Part shown: one piece after another, positions 34,838 to 43,453 of the stretch
Layout of the letters: the number at the start of each line of letters is the position of its first letter
Position numbering within the stretch: the first letter of the stretch is position 1
Assembly: GCA_947481685.1 (NCBI GenBank)
Contig: CANKHA010000015.1
Location: 1 to 60,960 of the forward strand
Origin: Bradyrhizobiaceae bacterium
GTDB taxonomy: Bacteria; Pseudomonadota; Alphaproteobacteria; Rhizobiales; Xanthobacteraceae
Length of the DNA stretch: 60,960 nt
Reading direction: 5' to 3'
Made by a program: the position numbers and the translations under genes
Notes under the pieces: generated by a model
The model's database searches: none
Told to the model about the DNA's origin: nothing
Seen by the model: only the letters and a program-made list of their open reading frames with translations

Positions 34838-35617
34838 ATGACCAGCATTCTTTCCGCCGCGCGGACCATAGCCTTCAGCATTGTCGTTGCATGGCCCGTC
34901 GCGTCACTCGCGCAAACCTCCACCACCGACAAACCCGCCGCGCTCGCCCAGCCTGCGAAACCGACGGCCAAGCCGGCCGCTCCCGCCGCGAAGCCCACGC
35001 CGCCTGCGGCACCTGCCGCCGCCAAGCCCGCAACGCCGGCACCCGCTGCCGCGAAGCCCGCAACGACTCCGGCACCTGCTGCGGCCAAGCCCGCGACGAC
35101 ACCTGCGGCTGCGGCGGCGAAGCCAGCGCCCGCCGCTGCTGCCAAGCCTGCCGCGAAGCCGGTTGCCGACAACGAGCCGAAACTGCTCGGGCAATACGGC
35201 GAGTGGGGCGCTTACACCGCGACGCCGAACGGCAAGAAGCTCTGTTTCGCTCTCGCCAAGCCGGGCTCCTCGAAAACCGAACCGGCTAACCGTCCGCGCG
35301 ATCCGGCCTTCCTTTTCATTTCGACGCGTCCCGGCGAAAAGGTGAAGGACGAGATTTCGTTGATCATCGGCTATCCGATCAAGGCCAACACCGATGTGAC
35401 GGCTGCCGTCGGCGGCACCAGCTTCCCGCTCTACACGCAGGACGACGGCGCCTGGGTGAAGAATTCGCCCGACGAGTCGAAGATGATCGAGGCGATGCGC
35501 AAGGGCGCGGACGTCGTGGTCAAGGGCGAGTCCGGCAAGGGCACCAAGACCACCGATACCTTCTCGCTGAAAGGCATTGCCCAGGCGCTCGACCGCGTCG
35601 GGCAGGAATGCAAATAG
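34838..35617 (+). CDS. IalB-family (invasion-associated locus B) exported protein with Ala/Pro/Lys linker
   Basis: A 259-residue exported protein. A signal peptide ends near residue 25 (SLA-QT). Residues about 30-110 are an AAAKPATTPAP-type repeat, probably a flexible wall-spanning linker. Residues about 115-258 form the IalB domain: LLGQYGEWGAYTA, KLCFALAKP, DPAFLFISTRPGEKV, ISLIIGYPIK, FPLYTQDDGAWV and the closing LDRVGQEC. IalB proteins are periplasmic or surface proteins named from Bartonella and widespread in free-living Rhizobiales, where the role is unclear. Confidence 0.85.
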   Translation: MTSILSAARTIAFSIVVAWPVASLAQTSTTDKPAALAQPAKPTAKPAAPAAKPTPPAAPAAAKPATPAPAAAKPATTPAPAAAKPATTPAAAAAKPAPAAAAKPAAKPVADNEPKLLGQYGEWGAYTATPNGKKLCFALAKPGSSKTEPANRPRDPAFLFISTRPGEKVKDEISLIIGYPIKANTDVTAAVGGTSFPLYTQDDGAWVKNSPDESKMIEAMRKGADVVVKGESGKGTKTTDTFSLKGIAQALDRVGQECK

Positions 35618-35639
35618 ACCGGGTCTCGATCCTTTGAGA

Positions 35640-35775
35640 CGCTCGGACTTCGTCCTCGCTCCTCAGGATGAGGGGCTAAGTTCCGCCTCATGGTGAGGAG
35701 CGCCACCGGTGTTGGGGTTACCCAATATCGATATTAAATGCGTGGCGCGTCTCGAACCACGAGGCGGCCCTGTGA
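35640..35775. repeat. Rhizobiales-type palindromic repeat, interrupted
   Basis: The segment holds CGCTCCTCAGGATGAGG, then CCTCATGGTGAGGAGCGCC, and after about 40 unrelated bases GGCGCGTCTCGAACCACGAGGCGGCCC. In related genomes these halves usually adjoin as one hairpin element. Here they are separated by a stretch containing an ATATCGATAT palindrome. It lies just upstream of rlmN and may contain its promoter. Confidence 0.6.
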
Positions 35776-35787
35776 TAGAAGCAGCTT

Positions 35788-36978
35788 ATGATCGCCCTGA
35801 ACCTCGACATCGAGAAAACCGCGCTCGAGCGCTATGTGCCGCCGACCAAGCCGTCGCTGGTCGGGCTTTCGCGCGAGGCGCTGGGCGAGGCTTTGACGAC
35901 GCTCGGCGTGAAACCCGCGCATGTGAAGATGCGCGTGCAGCAGCTCTGGCACTGGCTCTATGTGCGCGGGGTGACGGACTTCGACGCCATGACCAGCGTG
36001 TCGAAGGAATTGCGCGCGACGCTCGCCGCGCATCACACCCTCGACCGTCCGGAAGTCGTGGCCGAACAGGTTTCCGCAGACGGCACGCGTAAATGGCTTT
36101 TGCGTTTGCCGGGCGAACACGCCGGCGAAAATCCGCACGAGGTCGAGTGCGTCTATATTCCCGAAACCGATCGCGGCACGCTCTGCGTCTCGAGCCAGGT
36201 CGGCTGTACGCTGAACTGTTCGTTCTGCCACACCGGCACGCAGCGTCTTGTGCGCAATCTCACGCCGGGCGAAATCGTCGGCCAGATCATGATCGCGCGT
36301 GACCGACTCGACGACTGGAACGCCAGCGCGGAAACCAATCGCAAGGTCTCCAACGTCGTAATGATGGGGATGGGCGAGCCGCTCTACAATTTCGATGCGG
36401 TGCGCGATGCGCTGCTCGTGGTGCAGGACGGCGACGGGCTCGGTATCTCGCGCCGGCGCATCACGCTCTCGACCTCCGGCGTTGTGCCCGAGATCGTGCG
36501 CGCGGGCGACGAGATCGGCGTGATGCTGGCGGTGTCGCTGCATGCGGTGCGCGACGAGTTGCGCAACGAGCTGGTGCCGCTCAACCGCAAATACAACATC
36601 GCGCAATTGTTGGAAGCCTGCCGCAACTATCCCGGCGTTTCCAATTCGCGCCGCATCACGTTTGAGTATGTGATGCTGAAGGGCGTCAACGACTCGATCG
36701 AAGATGCGAAAGAACTGGTGCGGTTGCTCAAGGGCATTCCCGCCAAGATCAATCTCATTCCGTTCAATGTCTGGCCGGGCGTGAAATACGAATGCTCCGA
36801 CTGGGAGCAGATCGAGAAATTCTCGCAGGTTGTGTTCGATGCCGGCTATGCGTCGCCGGTGCGCACGCCACGCGGCCGCGACATCCTCGCCGCCTGCGGC
36901 CAGCTCAAGAGCACGACGGAAAAACTCTCCGCCCGCGAGCGCCTGGCGCTCCGCGCCATGGCCATGATGGACGACTGA
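35788..36978 (+). CDS. rlmN: Dual-specificity 23S rRNA/tRNA A2503/A37 methyltransferase RlmN
   Basis: A 396-residue radical-SAM enzyme. The cluster motif is C140-x3-C144-x2-C147 ([12 protein letters not shown]). [10 protein letters not shown] near 193, [18 protein letters not shown] near 250 and the C-terminal region with the catalytic Cys near 372 (LAACGQL) are all present. It makes 2-methyladenosine in 23S rRNA and some tRNAs. Its stop overlaps the ATG of the next membrane protein, so the three genes from here form a coupled unit. Confidence 0.95.
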   Translation: MIALNLDIEKTALERYVPPTKPSLVGLSREALGEALTTLGVKPAHVKMRVQQLWHWLYVRGVTDFDAMTSVSKELRATLAAHHTLDRPEVVAEQVSADGTRKWLLRLPGEHAGENPHEVECVYIPETDRGTLCVSSQVGCTLNCSFCHTGTQRLVRNLTPGEIVGQIMIARDRLDDWNASAETNRKVSNVVMMGMGEPLYNFDAVRDALLVVQDGDGLGISRRRITLSTSGVVPEIVRAGDEIGVMLAVSLHAVRDELRNELVPLNRKYNIAQLLEACRNYPGVSNSRRITFEYVMLKGVNDSIEDAKELVRLLKGIPAKINLIPFNVWPGVKYECSDWEQIEKFSQVVFDAGYASPVRTPRGRDILAACGQLKSTTEKLSARERLALRAMAMMDD

Positions 36979-37394
36979 TGAACCGCATCCCGACGATTAT
37001 CCTCGCCTACATCATCACCATTGCCGTGGTGGCCATGCTGGTCGCCGTCAGCACCTTGATGTCGGAATCCGATATGGGTTTCGTCGAACGGATCCAGTTC
37101 TTCGGCGGTGCGTTTCTGAATACAGGAACCGGCCCGGCCGTGGCGCTTGTGCTGTCGCTTGCCGGCATTGCATTCGGAGAAATGAAGGGCATCCGCAACG
37201 TGCTCTATTACGTCATCGGCGGCCTGGTCGTCGGTTTCGCGACGTCATGGAGCGTCGATCTCTCGCCAGTGCTGGAGAACACCACCGACATTTCGCCGAT
37301 CACTCTGGCCAAGACGATGGCAACGGTGGCCAGCGGCATCGGCGGTCTGGTCTACTGGTTCATCGCGATGCGCCGCGCCGGGCGTGCGAATTGA
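36978..37394 (+). CDS. Hypothetical inner-membrane protein with four helices
   Basis: A 138-residue protein from ATG 36978, which overlaps the rlmN stop by one base. Hydrophobic segments lie at about 6-28, 52-70, 76-95 and 112-130. A loop contains MSESDMGFVERIQFFGGAF. It overlaps the next gene in the same way, and both downstream proteins are similar in size and topology, suggesting a paired membrane complex. I do not recognise the family. Confidence 0.8.
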   Translation: MNRIPTIILAYIITIAVVAMLVAVSTLMSESDMGFVERIQFFGGAFLNTGTGPAVALVLSLAGIAFGEMKGIRNVLYYVIGGLVVGFATSWSVDLSPVLENTTDISPITLAKTMATVASGIGGLVYWFIAMRRAGRAN

Positions 37395-37849
37395 TGCGTT
37401 TCATCGGCCGCGTCTTCGTCATCTTCTTTGCCTTCCTGATCGCCTGCATGGCGGCGGGGCTCACCATTGCCTTCGGCTTTTTCGGCCAGGAATGGGCGTT
37501 GATGCAGAGCGATCCGGTCGCGCGCGGCACGTTCTGGATCGCGACCGTTGTCGGCACCAGCTTCGCGGGCGTGAAAGGCTTCCTGCCGCTGTTGCTGGTG
37601 ATCATCTTGTCGGAGGCGTTCAAACTCCGCTCGTTCATTTTCTATGCGCTGGCCGGTATCGGAATTGCGCTCACCGCTTATTACGGCTGGGGCTTCGCCA
37701 ACCCCTATGAGGAATCCATCGACGCACCCGGCCCGATTTCCCACGGGCTTCAACAGGTGGTCGCGGCCGGCGTGGTCTTTGGCCTCGCCTATTGGCTGGT
37801 GGCGGGCCGCAAGGCCGGGAAATGGCTTGAGCCTTACCCGCCGCGGTAA
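37394..37849 (+). CDS. Hypothetical inner-membrane protein with four helices
   Basis: A 151-residue protein whose ATG overlaps the preceding stop. Helices lie at about 6-30, 45-78, 80-100 and 118-138, and the tail is basic (AGRKAGKWLEPYPPR). MAAGLTIAFGFFGQEW and ISHGLQQVVAAGVVFGLAYWLVAGR are the most distinctive stretches. It ends the rlmN-coupled unit, 78 bases before argG. Function unknown; a partner of the preceding protein is likely. Confidence 0.8.
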   Translation: MRFIGRVFVIFFAFLIACMAAGLTIAFGFFGQEWALMQSDPVARGTFWIATVVGTSFAGVKGFLPLLLVIILSEAFKLRSFIFYALAGIGIALTAYYGWGFANPYEESIDAPGPISHGLQQVVAAGVVFGLAYWLVAGRKAGKWLEPYPPR

Positions 37850-37927
37850 CCTTGCAGATTCGCCTATTCCCCCTATAGTCCGCGCGATTTTTGGCCTTCG
37901 GGGCCGCCGCAAAGGACGCGTGATTTC

Positions 37928-39160
37928 ATGCTCAAGGGCGACGTCAAGAAAGTAGTGCTGGCCTATTCGGGTGGGCTCGACACTTCGATCATCCTGAAGT
38001 GGCTGCAGCAGACCTATGGCTGCGAGGTCGTGACCTTCACCGCCGATCTCGGCCAGGGCGAGGAGCTTGAGCCAGCGCGCAAGAAGGCGATCCTGCTCGG
38101 CATCAAGCCGGAAAACATCTTCATCGAAGACCTGCGCGAGGAATTCGTGCGCGACTACGTGTTCCCGATGTTCCGCGCCAACACGGTCTATGAGGGCCAG
38201 TATCTGCTCGGCACCTCGATCGCGCGCCCGCTGATCGCCAAGAAGCAGATCGAGATTGCCGAGAAGGTCGGCGCCGATGCCGTAGCGCACGGAGCGACGG
38301 GAAAAGGCAACGACCAGGTGCGGTTCGAACTCGGCTATTACGCGCTGAAGCCGGACGTGAAGGTGATCGCGCCGTGGCGCGAATGGGACCTCACCTCGCG
38401 CACCAGGCTGATCGAGTTTGCCGAGAAGCATCAGATCCCGATCGCCAAGGACAAGCGCGGCGACGCGCCGTTCTCGGTGGACGCCAACCTGCTGCACGCA
38501 TCGTCGGAAGGCAAAGTTCTGGAAGACCCGTCCGTCGATGTGCCGGATTATGTTTATTCGCGCACCGACGATCCGCAACAGGCGCCCGATACGCCGACCG
38601 TGATCACCGTGGATTTCGAGCAGGGCGATGCCACCGCGGTCAACGGCAAGAAATTGTCGCCGGCGTCATTGCTCACCGAGCTCAATCGGCTGGGCAAGCT
38701 CAACGGCATCGGGCGGCTCGATCTGGTCGAGAACCGTTTCGTCGGCATGAAGTCGCGCGGCATGTATGAGACGCCGGGCGGCACCATCCTGCTCGCGGCG
38801 CATCGCGGCATCGAGCAGATCACGCTCGACCGCGGCCAGGCGCATCTCAAGGATGAGCTGATGCCGAAATACGCCGAGCTGATCTACAACGGCTTCTGGT
38901 TCGCGCCGGAGCGCGAGATGCTGCAGGCGGCGATCGACAAGAGCCAGACCTATGTCACCGGCCGCGTCATGCTGAAGCTCTACAAGGGATCGGTGGCGGT
39001 GATTGGCCGCGAGAGCGCCTATTCGCTCTACGATCAGGAACTCGTCACCTTCGAGGAAGGCGCGGTCGCCTATGATCACCGCGACGCCGCGGGCTTCATC
39101 AAGCTCAACGCGCTGCGGCTGCGTACGCTCGGCCAGCGGAAGAAGAAGCTGAAGCTGTAG
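37928..39160 (+). CDS. argG: Argininosuccinate synthase
   Basis: A 410-residue enzyme of arginine biosynthesis that joins citrulline and aspartate using [15 protein letters not shown] (near 11-22) is the ATP-binding loop, [14 protein letters not shown] near 122 binds substrate, and [16 protein letters not shown] near 280 is also typical. AAAGGA precedes the start. The length equals the family norm. It is a single gene with its own upstream region. Confidence 0.96.
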   Translation: MLKGDVKKVVLAYSGGLDTSIILKWLQQTYGCEVVTFTADLGQGEELEPARKKAILLGIKPENIFIEDLREEFVRDYVFPMFRANTVYEGQYLLGTSIARPLIAKKQIEIAEKVGADAVAHGATGKGNDQVRFELGYYALKPDVKVIAPWREWDLTSRTRLIEFAEKHQIPIAKDKRGDAPFSVDANLLHASSEGKVLEDPSVDVPDYVYSRTDDPQQAPDTPTVITVDFEQGDATAVNGKKLSPASLLTELNRLGKLNGIGRLDLVENRFVGMKSRGMYETPGGTILLAAHRGIEQITLDRGQAHLKDELMPKYAELIYNGFWFAPEREMLQAAIDKSQTYVTGRVMLKLYKGSVAVIGRESAYSLYDQELVTFEEGAVAYDHRDAAGFIKLNALRLRTLGQRKKKLKL

Positions 39161-39292
39161 GTCGCGTCCCGGTTCCGAGGCGGCACGTCACCGCCGCGAT
39201 TGCATCATCCTGTCGCCGTGTTGCTGCGTTACGCCGTTTCAACGGTGGGCGGCGCAAATCGGTTGCGCCCGGGCGACAGCAGCGTGGGTTCA

Positions 39293-39547
39293 GTGAGCGT
39301 ATTGACCGATGGTATCAAAGCCCTGATGCGCCGTTGCGACCGTCTGCCCGACAACATGTCGGGAACCGAAATCGCCCACTACAGCGGTGAAGTGATCAAG
39401 CGGCTGAAGCGCGGCGCGACCATCGAAGGCATCGAAGTCTACTTGCGGACGTTCATGACCCGGCCAGTGCCGCTGCCGCCGCACGCCGCGCTGACCACGC
39501 GGGAACTGGCCGAGCGCGCCGTCCGGCTATTTAAACATACACCGTAA
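39293..39547 (+). CDS. Hypothetical small protein
   Basis: An open frame of about 84 codons after a GTG at 39293; earlier and later starts are possible. The product is basic and helical (DGIKALMRRCDRLPDNMSG, then GEVIKRLKRGATIEGIEVYL). There is no signal or membrane helix. Codon use resembles the neighbours, but there is no clear ribosome site and I do not recognise it. Confidence 0.45.
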   Translation: MSVLTDGIKALMRRCDRLPDNMSGTEIAHYSGEVIKRLKRGATIEGIEVYLRTFMTRPVPLPPHAALTTRELAERAVRLFKHTP

Positions 39548-39684
39548 GCTGCCTTTCCGGCCCTCCCGGTCTGCCCCCCGTCCAAAAAATGCAAGACGGT
39601 TTTTTGACACGGAACAAACAAATAGCCTCTTGTGCCGTGCCTCTGAAGGCGAGACGCTAAGGCGTCTATTCTTGGGGGATTGCC

Positions 39685-40293
39685 ATGACACCACGATTAT
39701 CAGCCTTGTTTGCTGCGCTCTGTTTGCTTGGCGCGTTCAGCGCCGTTCCTGCGCGGGCCCAGGTGATCTGGAGCATGCCGGGCAGCACCTGCGCATGGGA
39801 TGAGGACGGCTCCGGCGAGAAGAGCGGGCTCAAGGTCGGCCTCGCATCCGTTCAGCACAAGTCGGGCAAGGGCACGATCGCGCTGAACTGCCCGATCATG
39901 AATTACGGCTCGGCAGAGGGGGTCGAAGAGGAGCCCTGGGTGCTCGGCCTGACCTATCAGGACTCCACCGGCCCGGAGAATAACAAGGCCTCGGTCAAGG
40001 CGCAGCTCTACCGGATGGCTTTGGTCGCAGGGGGTGAAACGGACGTGAAGCCATCACGCCTTGGCGACGGGCCGGGCGTGCCGGAGCTGGTCGCGACAGC
40101 GGACTCCGACGAAAGTGGCGTCGACCGGAGGCCCACGGGCGAAGCCCCTTCCATCCGCACCGCGCTCAAATTTTTCAATCACACCTTCGATTTCGAGAAT
40201 TTCACCTACTGGGTTCATGTCGAACTGACGCGCTCCGCGGGCAACCAGACCGTGGTCTTCCACACGGTGTTCCTGGCCGAGAACGTCCAATGA
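39685..40293 (+). CDS. Secreted protein of a three-copy tandem family, copy 1
   Basis: A 202-residue exported protein; the signal peptide ends near residue 25 (ARA-Q). The mature protein has IWSMPGSTCAWDE, KVGLASVQHKSGKGTIALNC, WVLGLTYQDSTGP and the C-terminal FFNHTFDFENFTYWVHVEL and NQTVVFHTVFL. Two Cys (in GSTC and LNC) may form a disulphide. The beta-rich motifs repeat in the next two genes. GGGGGATTGCC precedes the start. No known family comes to mind. Confidence 0.8.
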   Translation: MTPRLSALFAALCLLGAFSAVPARAQVIWSMPGSTCAWDEDGSGEKSGLKVGLASVQHKSGKGTIALNCPIMNYGSAEGVEEEPWVLGLTYQDSTGPENNKASVKAQLYRMALVAGGETDVKPSRLGDGPGVPELVATADSDESGVDRRPTGEAPSIRTALKFFNHTFDFENFTYWVHVELTRSAGNQTVVFHTVFLAENVQ

Positions 40294-40319
40294 AACCCGT
40301 TTTTGCAGGAGTCACTTCT

Positions 40320-40970
40320 ATGATGATCCGATCATCCGCTTTGCTTGTTGCGCTCTGTCTCGCCGGGCCGGCAGCCGCCGCACCCGAGGCCAACTCCGTG
40401 ATCTGGAGCATGCCGGGCAGCACCTGCACCTGGGATCAGGCATCGCCGGAAGACAATGCGCTCAAGGTCGGCATTGCTTCCGTGGAGCATAAGGGCTCGG
40501 CCAAGGGCGTCATCGCCCTGAACTGCTCGATTCCGAATTACGGCGCGGGCGAGGGCGGCAATAATGATTCCTGGTCGCTCAACCTGACCTACCAGGACTC
40601 CACTGGCCCGGGGAGCGGGCAGGGCTTTGTGCGCGCCGACCTCTACCGGTTGTCCTTATTCGGGAATCAGCCGGGCGACCGGCGCGCGCCATCGCTGCTG
40701 CAAGGCGGACCGGGTGTGCCGGAGCTGATTGCGACGGCGGCTTCCGACCCTCTGGACCGGGATCAGCGTCGGCAGGCGGAAGGCCCCAGCATCAACACCG
40801 CGCGGGGCTTTTTCAACCACACCTTCGACTTCAACAATTACACCTACTGGGTGCATGTCGAGCTTAAGCGCTCCTCGGGCAACCAGACCGTCGTCTTCCA
40901 TAGCGTGTCGCTGCAGGAAGACCAGTTCTCGTGCTCCAACGCGAACGGCGTCGTGGCGTCATCATGCTGA
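40320..40970 (+). CDS. Secreted protein of a three-copy tandem family, copy 2
   Basis: A 216-residue exported protein from ATG 40320 with AGGAG 9 bases upstream; a longer frame starts at the ATGA overlapping copy 1 but lacks a signal. The signal peptide ends near AAA-PEA. It shares VIWSMPGSTCTWD, VGIASVEHKGSAKGVIALNC, WSLNLTYQDSTGPG and FFNHTFDFNNYTYWVHVEL with the other copies. Unlike them it has a C-terminal extension with two extra Cys (QFSCSNANGVVASSC). Confidence 0.8.
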   Translation: MMIRSSALLVALCLAGPAAAAPEANSVIWSMPGSTCTWDQASPEDNALKVGIASVEHKGSAKGVIALNCSIPNYGAGEGGNNDSWSLNLTYQDSTGPGSGQGFVRADLYRLSLFGNQPGDRRAPSLLQGGPGVPELIATAASDPLDRDQRRQAEGPSINTARGFFNHTFDFNNYTYWVHVELKRSSGNQTVVFHSVSLQEDQFSCSNANGVVASSC

Positions 40971-40996
40971 GCCAGCATTTCACAGGAGTCACAACC

Positions 40997-41572
40997 ATGA
41001 ACATCCGATTGTCGGTTCTGTTTGCTGCGCTGTGCCTAGCCGCGCCCGCCCATGCGGAAGTGACCTGGAGCATGCCGGGCAGCACCTGCACCTGGGATGA
41101 GGCGGCGAGCGGGAGCAAGCCGCTCAAGATCGGTCTGGCGGCCGTCCAGCATAAAGGCTCGGCCAAGGGGACGATCGTCCTGAACTGCCCGATTCCGAAT
41201 TACGGTCCGGAAGCGGGTCTGGAGGTGGCGAACTGGTCGCTGAACCTGACCTATCAGGACTCCACCGGCACGGCGCCCGCCGCTGTGGTGAAGGCGCAGC
41301 TTTTGGCGCTGCCGCTGGAGGGATCGGAGCCCGCGGATACCCGTCGGGCGCCGGCGTTCCCCGTGACACCCGGAACGCCGATCCTGATCACGACGGCGAG
41401 CTCGAACGATTCTTCCGCCACCGCCATCAACACGGTGCGAAAGCCGTTCACGTTCAACTTCGACTACAACAACTACACCTACTGGGTGCATGTCGAAGTG
41501 ACGCGTTCGGCGGGCAGCCAGACTGCGGTCTTCCATGCGGTGTTCCTGGAAGAGATCGAGAACGAGATGTAG
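40997..41572 (+). CDS. Secreted protein of a three-copy tandem family, copy 3
   Basis: A 191-residue exported protein from ATG 40997, with AGGAGTCACAACC upstream almost identical to the copy 2 site, so the intergenic region was duplicated too. The signal peptide ends near AHA-E. It shares VTWSMPGSTCTWDE, IGLAAVQHKGSAKGTIVLNC, WSLNLTYQDSTGT and FDYNNYTYWVHVEV. It is the shortest copy and ends in acidic EEIENEM. The function is unknown. Confidence 0.8.
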   Translation: MNIRLSVLFAALCLAAPAHAEVTWSMPGSTCTWDEAASGSKPLKIGLAAVQHKGSAKGTIVLNCPIPNYGPEAGLEVANWSLNLTYQDSTGTAPAAVVKAQLLALPLEGSEPADTRRAPAFPVTPGTPILITTASSNDSSATAINTVRKPFTFNFDYNNYTYWVHVEVTRSAGSQTAVFHAVFLEEIENEM

Positions 41573-41690
41573 GAGACCCCCTAGGATTGGCGGGTACCGC
41601 GCGCGGGCCAGCCCCGCGCTGCCGTCGCTATCGCCCGCGGGCGGGAGCTGCTAAGGCTGCGCGATCATCATCACGCACGCGAGGATCGCC

Positions 41691-41963
41691 ATGGCCGAAG
41701 GCAAGATCGTTTATGCCTTTCAGACGGGAGTGGCGAAAAAGGCTTTCGCGCTCTCCTACGACAAGAAGGGCGCCAACCTGCCGAAGGACCGCGAATGGCG
41801 GGCCTGGAAATCGTTTGACGAGAGCGAGTCCGAGCGCCGCATTGGCCTCGATGGCGATGCGCAGCTGGCGCTGACCTCTAACGGCTTCTGGGCGCCGCCG
41901 AAAATGGCCGAGGAAGAGATCGTACCCGCGGCCAAGGGCCGGAAAAAGAAGAAGGCCGTCTAA
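41691..41963 (+). CDS. Hypothetical small basic protein
   Basis: A 90-residue protein with GAGGATCGCC before ATG. It is rich in Lys, especially in a C-terminal GRKKKKAV tail, and contains AKKAFALSYDKKGANLPKDREWRAWKS. There is no membrane segment. A terminator lies just downstream, supporting an independent gene. Function unknown. Confidence 0.7.
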   Translation: MAEGKIVYAFQTGVAKKAFALSYDKKGANLPKDREWRAWKSFDESESERRIGLDGDAQLALTSNGFWAPPKMAEEEIVPAAKGRKKKKAV

Positions 41964-41967
41964 AGAT

Positions 41968-41995
41968 AAAGGCCCGGCATCGCTGCCGGGCCTTT
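41968..41995 (+). terminator. Intrinsic terminator
   Basis: AAAGGCCCGGC (41968-41978) pairs with GCCGGGCCTTT (41985-41995) around 6 bases, just after the small basic protein gene. A/T ends on both sides also allow function for the opposing gene ending at 42079. Confidence 0.85.
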
Positions 41996-42078
41996 ATGCA
42001 AGGCAGGCTCCGCAGAACCTCCTCGCCTGCCCGCACATGTCGTGATCCTTATTGGGGCGAAGGATCAGGAGGGCGGAT

Positions 42079-42324
42079 TCAAAGTTCGTCCAGGTTCGCC
42101 GGGATCTCTCCAAAACTTTTCAATATCGTCGCATCGCCGAACTGTCCCAGGTTTGGCGTGCCGTTGCGCTTGAAGGCGAGCGCGCCGGCATTCTCGGTCT
42201 TGTGTGCCATCGCCTCTGCCTGCCGGATCGCCGATCTTTCGTTCGGCATTTCCTCCGCCTGACCCGGCGCCGGGCCTTCCTCGGTGTGCACGAACGGCAG
42301 GGCGACGTAGTAGGTCACGGACAT
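42079..42324 (-). CDS. Conserved small protein, probably LexA-regulated
   Basis: An 81-residue soluble protein (MSVTYYVALPFVHTEEG at the start, then an AIRQAEAMAHKTENAGALAF helix-strand core, and DATILKSFGEIPANLDEL at the end). I recall similar short proteins with the YYVALPF start and the LKxFG-xxP-xxL end in Bradyrhizobium-type genomes, without assigned function. Its promoter (TTGACC-N18-TATAAA) contains a LexA box exactly in the spacer, so it is probably an SOS gene. It may bind DNA-repair components; this is inference only. Confidence 0.75.
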   Translation of the reverse strand: MSVTYYVALPFVHTEEGPAPGQAEEMPNERSAIRQAEAMAHKTENAGALAFKRNGTPNLGQFGDATILKSFGEIPANLDEL

Positions 42325-42376
42325 GGGTTTCTAGGCATCGTGCATTCGCTCAAAGGCTTTGCGCCTCTTCCGATTC

Positions 42377-42406
42377 TTTATAGAACAAAAAGAGAACAAA
42401 GGTCAA
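42377..42406 (-). promoter_or_regulatory. Sigma-70 promoter with embedded LexA (SOS) box
   Basis: On the minus strand: -35 TTGACC (42401-42406), 18 bases, -10 TATAAA (42377-42382). The spacer contains GTTC-N7-GTTC (42383-42397; GAAC-N7-GAAC on the plus strand), the LexA consensus of alphaproteobacteria. LexA bound here would block RNA polymerase directly. The start of the 81-aa gene is 53 bases downstream. Confidence 0.75.
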
Positions 42407-42514
42407 GCTGCGTCCGGGTCCCTGAGCAAACTCACATGCCTTCGGAAGGACTTCGCCTGAACAAAATCCCCACCGAAGACTTGTCATTGCCGGAGACATC
42501 TGGAGGGACACCCC

Positions 42515-42784
42515 ATGGACGACACGAACATTGGCTGGATCGCCGCCATCTTCATCGGCGGCATCGCGGGCTGGCTGGCGGAAAAGGTCACCGGCAGCAA
42601 CATCGGCATTCTTGCCAACATCATCCTGGGCATCATCGGCGCGGGCATCGGCAGCTTCATCTTCGCCAAGCTCGGCATCGTGATCCCGGGCTCGGCGTGG
42701 CTCGTCTATCTGGTGGCGGGTTTTGTCGGCGCTGCGCTGCTGTTGCTCGCGGTCCGCATCTTCTATCCCAGCCGCCTGACGTAA
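42515..42784 (+). CDS. GlsB/YeaQ/YmgE family (transglycosylase-associated) membrane protein
   Basis: An 89-residue protein with three Gly-rich helices: WIAAIFIGGIAGWLAEKVTG, IGILANIILGIIGAGIGSFI and VYLVAGFVGAALLLLAVRIF. The G-I-x-G-W-L-A motif and length match the family, which is often stress-induced but functionally undefined. The site TCTGGAGGG lies upstream. A terminator follows at 42859. Confidence 0.9.
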   Translation: MDDTNIGWIAAIFIGGIAGWLAEKVTGSNIGILANIILGIIGAGIGSFIFAKLGIVIPGSAWLVYLVAGFVGAALLLLAVRIFYPSRLT

Positions 42785-42858
42785 CGGCGCGTTGTGAGAG
42801 TGGTGCGCTTCCGGTGAACCGGTGCGCGCACGCTCAAGCGGTGCGTGATGCGCAACGA

Positions 42859-42890
42859 AAAGGGCCGCACAGCGGTGTGTGCGGCCCTTT
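42859..42890. terminator. Bidirectional intrinsic terminator
   Basis: AAAGGGCCGCACA (42859-42871) pairs perfectly with TGTGCGGCCCTTT (42878-42890) around 6 bases. It sits between the convergent GlsB-like and DoxX genes. Confidence 0.88.
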
Positions 42891-42937
42891 GATCGCGTGT
42901 TTTAGCACTGCGCTTCCAGCAAGCCGGTGCGCAGGTG

Positions 42938-43396
42938 CTAGCGCCGCAGGAAACGATCCACCGCGAAGCGGCCGGGACCGGCGACGAACAGCGCCAGCAG
43001 GCCGCCCAGGATGGTGATGTTCTTCCAGAATTGCGTCGCCTGCGCTTTTTGCTCGGCGGCGGGATAGGTCCAGTAACGATGCGACATGTATGTCGCGATG
43101 ATGGTGAAGAAGAACAGGCCGAGCGCGGCGTAGCGCGTGGCAAATCCGATCACCAGCACCAGTCCGCCGAGGAATTCGCAGATCGGAGCGAGATAGGCGA
43201 GGGGAAGCGGAACACCGTTTTGCATCAGGCTGGCCACGGTCCCGGAGAGGTTCCCCAGCTTGCTCCAGCCGCTGTTCAGGAAGACCAGGCCGAGCATAAC
43301 GCGCGCGACCAGCAGGATGGTGTCCTGCATGCCGACCGCGAAATTGTCGGTGCACGACAAATATGGATGTGACGATTTATTCCCATTCCCCAGCAT
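42938..43396 (-). CDS. DoxX-family membrane protein
   Basis: A 152-residue protein from ATG 43396 with GGAGGCGACT upstream; an internal ATG at 43330 would match the core better but has no such site. Four helices at about 25-45, 63-85, 88-105 and 122-140 include LLVARVMLGLVFLNSGWSKL, LAYLAPICEFLGGLVLVIGF and WKNITILGGLLALFVAGPG, the DoxX pattern. DoxX proteins take part in thiol or oxidative-stress handling in several bacteria. It is downstream of, and co-directional with, the sdh operon. Confidence 0.88.
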   Translation of the reverse strand: MLGNGNKSSHPYLSCTDNFAVGMQDTILLVARVMLGLVFLNSGWSKLGNLSGTVASLMQNGVPLPLAYLAPICEFLGGLVLVIGFATRYAALGLFFFTIIATYMSHRYWTYPAAEQKAQATQFWKNITILGGLLALFVAGPGRFAVDRFLRR

Positions 43397-43453
43397 AGTC
43401 GCCTCCCCAGACGTCGTTGTTTTGGAGTGTCGTCGTTTTTGTTTTTTGTTGTT

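Noticed and set aside
35788-37849. Reading the two membrane proteins after rlmN as frames of larger genes
   Set aside because: The longer frames overlap rlmN; starts at 36978 and 37394 overlap the preceding stops by one base, the normal coupled arrangement.
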